64,000 nt of DNA from Archangium gephyra (GTDB lineage: Bacteria > Myxococcota > Myxococcia > Myxococcales > Myxococcaceae), in the NCBI RefSeq assembly GCF_001027285.1, contig NZ_CP011509.1:8084501-8148500 (forward strand). The letters run 5' to 3'. Made by a program: the position numbers and the translations under genes. Of the stretch, positions 59,816-64,000 are shown piece by piece; the first letter of the stretch is position 1, and every line of letters begins with the position of its first letter. The notes under the pieces were generated by a model, which worked only from the letters and a program-made list of their open reading frames with translations, was not told where the DNA came from and did not search any database.

Positions 59816-62057
59816 GTCCCCCGCGCAGGGGGAAGCCGGCCCCCGTGCCGGAGGCCCGGGGTTGCACTCGCTCTCCGCGCGGCTCGTGGCGGCCTTCATG
59901 CTGCTGTCGGTGCTGGCGCTCGCCGTGGCACTGATGGTCACCTGGCGAGCGGTGGAGACCGCCGCGGAGGAGAAGATCCGCGGCGACCTGGCCCGCACGT
60001 TGGAAGCATTCCAGCGGCTCTCCCTGGCCACCCAGGACCGCATCCGCGCTGTCGCTGAAGCCCATGCGCGTGACCGCACGTTCAAGGAAGCTGCCCTCAC
60101 CGTCAACTCCGACGACAGCGTCGCCGGACTCGACGACGGAGATGCCGAACTCGAGGGCATCCAGAGTGCGCGTGAGGTCATCATCTCCGCGGACACCGAG
60201 GTCTTCGGATGGGTCGACAGAAAAGCGAGCATCTGGGCCCTCTTCAACATGCGCAAGCGGTTGGTCTTCACCCACGGCGATGATGAACAGGTGGGGAACA
60301 ACGTGGACGGCGTCCCCCTCCTGGACCGGGCGCTGCACCAGGACTCCGCCTCCGAGCGTGGGGGGTTCGTCTCCGAGCTCTGGTCTCCCGCCTACCTGCG
60401 CAGCCTGCCCTTCACCTTCGTGTCCGGGGAATGCACCGATAGGAGCGAGAACGAAAAGCTGTGCATTCGCGAGGACGATCTGTTGCTCGTACACGCGCAC
60501 CTGGTCACCACATCCGGTGGAGAGAACTCGCTGGAACAGCCGGTCCGCCGACCCATTGGCGTGGTGCTGACGGGCCGTTGGGTGAAGGAACTGCTGTGGG
60601 AGAACACCCAGGAGCAGGCGTCCTCTGGAGCCACCCGCCAGGGTGACCGGGCACGCTTCGCCCTGCTCGCCAAGGACGGCACGCTGGCCACCTTCAGCGA
60701 TGTACCCGAACAGGTGCGCAAGAGGCTCGTCGAGTCCGGCTCCACCGCCATCACTTCTCCCGAAGCACCCATCGACGATGGCGCTCACATCCCCCGTGAC
60801 GATGCCTCCCAGGAAGAGCACAAAAAGAACACCGGCCGGGCCTTCGAAGTACGCACTGACGATGGCCTCTATCTCGTCCGCGAAGCCATCTACGAGGACG
60901 TGCAGGGGACGGAAATCGGCCGGGTGTTCGTCATGCAGAATCTCGACGCGGAGATCGGGCCCATCCGCACGGGCATCCGCAATTGGATGCTGCCCACCGC
61001 GGTGGGCGTGGTGCTGCTGGCCTTCGTCCTCGCCGTGTTGCTGGCACGCCGCCTCTCCGCGCCCCTGGTGCAGTTGGAGGCCGCCGCCCGGCAGGTGCGT
61101 CTGGGCTCGCTGGACGTGGTGGTCCCCGTCCAGGGCACGGACGAGGTGGGCCGGCTCACCGGCGCCTTCAACGAGATGGTCGCCGGCCTGCGCCAGCGGG
61201 ATCAGATCCACGGCCTCTTCAAGCGCTACCTGAACCCCCAGGTGGTGGACGAGCTCATCCGCAACCCGGAGAAGGCCGCCCCCGGCGGCGAGCGCCGCGA
61301 GCTCACCGTGCTCTTCAGCGATCTGGTGGGCTTCACCTCCATGAGCGAGGAGATGAGTCCCGAGGCCCTCGTCGACGTGCTCAACGGCTACTTCGAGCGG
61401 GCCACCGAGGTGCTCGGCCAGAATGGCGCCACGCTCGACAAGTTCATCGGCGACGCCATCATGTGCTTCTGGAACGCTCCCCTGCCCCAGGAGGACCATG
61501 CGGCGCGGGCATGCCTCACCGCGCTGCGGCTGGTGGCCGTGGTGGAGCAACTGGCCCCCGAGCTGGAGGCGCGAGGCATGGCCCGGTTGCACTGCCGCAT
61601 CGGCCTCAACACCGGCCCCGGCGTGGTGGGCAACATCGGCTCGCGCGCGGCCCAGGAATACACCGTCATCGGCGACACGGTGAACCTCGCCTCCCGCCTG
61701 GAGGGCGCCGCCAAGGTGTACGGCACCCGCATCCTCGTCTCCGAGGAGACGGTGCGCGCCGCCCACGGCACCGTGCTCGCCCGGGAGCTGGATCTGCTGC
61801 GCGTGAAGGGGCGGCAGCTCCCCGTGCGCGTCTACGAACTGGTGGACGTGGCCGGGGCCCCGCCGCCCGCGCACCTCGCCCGGTTCGCCCAGGGGCTCGC
61901 CCTCTACCGCGCCCGCCGCTTCACCGAGGCCCTCGAGCACTTCCGCGCCTCGCCCGAGGATCCGCCCTCGCGCATCTTCGCCGCCCGGTGCGAGGCCTTG
62001 AGCACCCTGCCTCCCCCCGAGGACTGGGACGGCGTGTTCTCGCTCGATTCCAAGTAG
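59805..62057 (+). CDS. Membrane class III adenylate/guanylate cyclase
   Basis: This 750-residue protein has TM1 at ~25-47, a ~340-residue periplasmic sensor region and TM2 at ~393-412 (MLPTAVGVVLLAFVLAVLL). A HAMP linker at ~413-465 leads to a class III cyclase domain at ~495-670. The two metal aspartates are present: Asp506 in LFSDLVGFT and Asp550 in KFIGDAIMCFW. The Lys of DKFIGD and Thr of EYTVIGDT are the residues usually found in adenylate cyclases, so cAMP is likely. It could feed the cNMP-binding protein at 44440 (inference). It is coupled to the cupredoxin gene, which suggests a redox- or copper-sensing signal. Confidence 0.9.
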   Translation: MPTESPAQGEAGPRAGGPGLHSLSARLVAAFMLLSVLALAVALMVTWRAVETAAEEKIRGDLARTLEAFQRLSLATQDRIRAVAEAHARDRTFKEAALTVNSDDSVAGLDDGDAELEGIQSAREVIISADTEVFGWVDRKASIWALFNMRKRLVFTHGDDEQVGNNVDGVPLLDRALHQDSASERGGFVSELWSPAYLRSLPFTFVSGECTDRSENEKLCIREDDLLLVHAHLVTTSGGENSLEQPVRRPIGVVLTGRWVKELLWENTQEQASSGATRQGDRARFALLAKDGTLATFSDVPEQVRKRLVESGSTAITSPEAPIDDGAHIPRDDASQEEHKKNTGRAFEVRTDDGLYLVREAIYEDVQGTEIGRVFVMQNLDAEIGPIRTGIRNWMLPTAVGVVLLAFVLAVLLARRLSAPLVQLEAAARQVRLGSLDVVVPVQGTDEVGRLTGAFNEMVAGLRQRDQIHGLFKRYLNPQVVDELIRNPEKAAPGGERRELTVLFSDLVGFTSMSEEMSPEALVDVLNGYFERATEVLGQNGATLDKFIGDAIMCFWNAPLPQEDHAARACLTALRLVAVVEQLAPELEARGMARLHCRIGLNTGPGVVGNIGSRAAQEYTVIGDTVNLASRLEGAAKVYGTRILVSEETVRAAHGTVLARELDLLRVKGRQLPVRVYELVDVAGAPPPAHLARFAQGLALYRARRFTEALEHFRASPEDPPSRIFAARCEALSTLPPPEDWDGVFSLDSK

Positions 62058-62064
62058 GCCGCCC

Positions 62065-62086
62065 GCATGACGAGGCCATGACGCAG
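62065..62086 (+). promoter_or_regulatory. Direct repeats upstream of second TonB-like gene
   Basis: GCATGACGAGG (62065-62075) and CCATGACGCAG (62076-62086) repeat the arrangement found before the first TonB-like gene at 57391-57411, again 11 bases apart. Confidence 0.4.
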
Positions 62087-62234
62087 AAATGGCATGGCCA
62101 AGGCCACCGGCCCCCTCCAACTCCGTACGTTGTGCGGTGTCAGCCAGGAGGGAGTCCGGATGTTCCAGTCGATCATCAGTCAGCCAGGCGTGGGCGCGGG
62201 CCGTTTCGGAGCGGGCGTGTGGGTGTCCTTGATG
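62065..62234 (+). repeat. Dispersed repeat, copy 2: TonB leader and N-terminus
   Basis: This is the downstream copy of the sequence at 57391-57560. It includes GTGTCAGCCAGGAGGGAGTC and the start of a MFQS..ISQPG..AGRFG.G coding segment, showing that leader and N-terminus duplicated together. Confidence 0.75.
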
Positions 62235-62921
62235 GTGCACGCGGGCGTGTTCGCCGGTGTGCTCGGCCTGTCGGGCAGGGCCGCCGAGGAGCTCCAGCCC
62301 AAGGTGTACGAGATCGGCCCCATGCGCCGCGTCGTGCAGTCCGCGCCTGGCAACGCGAATCCCCAGCCCGCCCCCGCGCCCACCCCGCCGCCGCGCCCCC
62401 GGACCGAAAGAAAGCCCCCTCGAGAGCTGGTCCAGCCCGTGAAGATTCCTCCGCCTCCTCCCCTGGATGAGACGCCGAGGACCGAGCCCTCCCCCTCGGA
62501 GACGCTGCCGGCCGCCCCCGGTGGCAGCACCTCCCACCCCAGCGATTCCGTCCAGCACGAGTCGAGCGGCCTCCACAGCCCCCCCAACCCCACCTACCCC
62601 TATGCGTGGCACACGAACCACGAGGGCGCCGAGGAGGTGCTCCCGTTCGGCGCCAGCATGACCCCGCCACAGCTGCTCTCCGGAGCGCAGCTCCAGTACA
62701 CGCGGGAAGCCCTGGAGGCACGTGTCAGTGGCACCGCCATCGCCCGATGCACCATCACCCGTGAGGGCGACGTGGAGAACTGCCGCATCATCCGCGGCCT
62801 GCCCCACATGGACGAGGCGGTGCTCGACGCACTGACGAGCCGCCACTACCGCCCGGTGTCCTTCCAGGGCCAGCCCGTCAGTGTCTCCTACACCTTCCAC
62901 GTCAGGCTCCAGCTGCCCTGA
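62160..62921 (+). CDS. TonB-like energy transducer, copy 2
   Basis: This 253-residue paralogue of the gene at 57486 has the same anchor (GVWVSLMVHAGVFAGVLGL) and C-terminal TonB domain (YTREALEARVSGTAIARCTITREGDVENCRI). The Pro-rich middle is replaced by a different, more Ser/His-rich linker (PSDSVQHESSGLHSPPNP) and has lost the poly-Lys-Pro. The two could serve different receptors or tether lengths. The ATG at 62160 has AGGAGG nine bases upstream. It closes the cassette that began at 57486. Confidence 0.87.
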   Translation: MFQSIISQPGVGAGRFGAGVWVSLMVHAGVFAGVLGLSGRAAEELQPKVYEIGPMRRVVQSAPGNANPQPAPAPTPPPRPRTERKPPRELVQPVKIPPPPPLDETPRTEPSPSETLPAAPGGSTSHPSDSVQHESSGLHSPPNPTYPYAWHTNHEGAEEVLPFGASMTPPQLLSGAQLQYTREALEARVSGTAIARCTITREGDVENCRIIRGLPHMDEAVLDALTSRHYRPVSFQGQPVSVSYTFHVRLQLP

Positions 62922-63041
62922 CGCGGGATTGGCATGGCGTCTCTACACGCTCCGTGTCTTCAAGATGGCACCGGGAAAGGGGTACCAGACGGCCCCTCCC
63001 ACGTGTGACCGGTGAGAGTCTCATCGGGTCTTCCTGCAGCG

Positions 63042-63344
63042 ATGCGTCGTTCCGAGAATCTCTTCGAAACCCAGAACGCTCCGGCCTCGTCCTCGACTCC
63101 CCAGCCGTACGAGGTCCAGATTCCACCGCATGTCCGCGCCGTGCTGGACAAGGCGCCTCGCCGCAGCCGTGCGGCCCTCGAGCGCAAGCTCCAGGAGGCC
63201 GCACGGCTCGCGGCGATGCGGCAATGGATGCACGAATCCGAGGAGCAACACCCCATCCGTCTCCAGCTCGCCGGGTACGAGGGCACCTACTCGCTCGACC
63301 CTCGTACCCGCCAGCTGACGCTCTGGGATCTCAGCCGGCGCTGA
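63042..63344 (+). CDS. Small Arg/Gln-rich hypothetical protein
   Basis: From the ATG at 63042 this is 100 residues. A short N-terminal stretch (NLFETQNAPASSS) is followed by an amphipathic helix (RRSRAALERKLQEAARLAAMRQWM) and a short beta-like end (LAGYEGTYSLDPRTRQLTLWDLS). A GTG at 63012 would extend it by ten residues; no Shine-Dalgarno supports either. It might be a small regulator or remnant. No family was recognised. Its stop lies a few bases from the convergent gene at 63354. Confidence 0.45.
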   Translation: MRRSENLFETQNAPASSSTPQPYEVQIPPHVRAVLDKAPRRSRAALERKLQEAARLAAMRQWMHESEEQHPIRLQLAGYEGTYSLDPRTRQLTLWDLSRR

Positions 63345-63353
63345 GCCCGCCCC

Positions 63354-64000
63354 TCACGGGGACAGGGCGATCCAGTCGGACAGCGGGGTCACCTCCTGGG
63401 GGGCCTCGCCCGGCCGCACGATGAAGGCCCCCCGGATGCCCACCCGGCCCTGGGAGCCGAAGGTGACGGGCCACGTGACGCCCGTGTCCACGTCCTGGAA
63501 GGACTCCAGCGCCGACACGAGCCCGGCCCGGCTGACATCCGCCCCGCCGCGCCTCAACGCCTCCACCAGCAGCCGCGCCGAGGCGTAGGCATTGAGCTGC
63601 CAGGCGAGGTTCCTCGGGGCCAGTCCGTGCCGCTTCAGGAAGGACTCGAACTCCTGGCGCCCGGGCGCGTGTCCCTCCGAGGGTGACGCGGGGTGGATGA
63701 AGCGCACCCGCGACCAGGCGGCCGCGGGGACGGGCCCGGCCAGTCCCGACAACAGGCCCGGCGCATAGATGGGGACACTCCCGCTCGCAGCCCCCCGCTC
63801 CGACAGCAACGCGGACAGCTCGGCACCTGTACCGGAGAACAATACGGCTCCGGCGCGCAGGCCCTGCCACCACCGGGTGGCCTCCGCCGCGTCGAGCTGG
63901 CCCGGCGCGTAGGTGAAGACCTGGGGCCGTGGCCAGTCCCGGCGCTCGGCCTCGGAGCGCACGCCCCGGGCCCAGGCCTCCCCCGCGTCGTTGCGCGCGT
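63354..64000 (-). CDS. Periplasmic-binding-protein-type (class 6, Leu/Ile/Val-like) substrate-binding protein, cut by window edge
   Basis: The frame is open at base 64000, and the visible 3' part codes ~215 residues. It shows the C-terminal lobe of a type I periplasmic binding fold: an alternating alpha/beta layout with AGAVLFSGTGAELSALLSERG, YAPGLLSGLAG, the FLKRHGLAPRNLAWQLNAYASARLLVEALRRGG helix and TWPVTFGSQGRVGIRGAFIVRPGE. Such proteins bind amino acids or other small ligands for ABC importers or sensors. The N-terminus with signal peptide lies outside the window. Confidence 0.75.
   Translation of the reverse strand, partial: ARNDAGEAWARGVRSEAERRDWPRPQVFTYAPGQLDAAEATRWWQGLRAGAVLFSGTGAELSALLSERGAASGSVPIYAPGLLSGLAGPVPAAAWSRVRFIHPASPSEGHAPGRQEFESFLKRHGLAPRNLAWQLNAYASARLLVEALRRGGADVSRAGLVSALESFQDVDTGVTWPVTFGSQGRVGIRGAFIVRPGEAPQEVTPLSDWIALSP

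Noticed and set aside
59616-62900. 1094-residue minus-strand frame opposite the cyclase and TonB genes
   Set aside because: Shadow frame; crosses three convincingly identified genes and shows no motif.

Overview
The window looks like chromosome from a myxobacterium, most likely suborder Cystobacterineae (Archangium/Cystobacter type). This is inferred from very high GC, PrtB-like M57 metallopeptidases, many lipoproteins and beta-trefoil/Kelch/LamG secreted proteins, a MYXO-CTERM-like tail, a large Ser/Thr kinase fused to an AAA/TPR regulator, and several His-kinase and cyclase genes. No rRNA, tRNA, insertion sequence, phage or CRISPR array was recognised.

Layout. 1-1517: start of an enoyl-CoA hydratase and a lipoprotein gene. 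1620-4581: tandemly duplicated M57 protease genes with duplicated upstream regions, then a trypsin-like lipoprotein. 4653-12048: a multi-PAS histidine kinase, two secreted proteins and a TPR protein. 12204-16803: a membrane spermidine-synthase-like fusion, then a LysR regulator divergent from an NAD(P)-dependent epimerase/dehydratase. 16902-24787: a GH43/ricin glycosidase, a Lys/Ala-rich secreted protein, small genes, and a 14-repeat Kelch gene interrupted by a one-base frameshift.

24757-34875 (minus) is a compact assimilatory sulfate-reduction and siroheme operon in transcription order: cysH - TSUP transporter - precorrin-2 dehydrogenase - cobA - cysD - cysN - cysJ - cysI - ATP-grasp gene. 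Stops and starts overlap repeatedly (GTGA, ATGA, TAATG). CysN carries a C-terminal remnant of an APS kinase without a P-loop, and CysH has the Cys pattern of an APS reductase, so the operon probably reduces APS directly. A perfect 9-bp inverted repeat spans the likely -35 region upstream.

35158-40470: VOC and MOSC genes, and on the other strand a 1380-residue kinase/degenerate cyclase/AAA/TPR regulator. One missing base at 36345-36348 breaks both convergent genes, and restoring it repairs both. 40691-44418: a YihY/BrkB membrane protein, then the most interesting locus: a ~95-nt RNA-like hairpin with a Y-RNA-like motif directly before a helical-repeat + vWA protein of Ro60-like architecture, coupled to a gene with a Fis-type HTH.

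44440-53929: a GNAT/cyclic-nucleotide-binding protein, M24 peptidase, phasin-like protein, cytochrome c/PQQ sugar dehydrogenase fusion, SDR, endonuclease III-like glycosylase and a His-kinase/OmpR pair. 53902-57311: a toxin-like lipoprotein and its coupled downstream partner. 57486-62921: two TonB-like paralogues, with matching leaders, flank an outer-membrane protein, a cupredoxin and a class III cyclase. The window ends inside a periplasmic-binding-protein gene.

Three genes (Kelch, cysN, MOSC/kinase) each lack exactly one base in a G/C run. Assembly or sequencing error is the simplest explanation.
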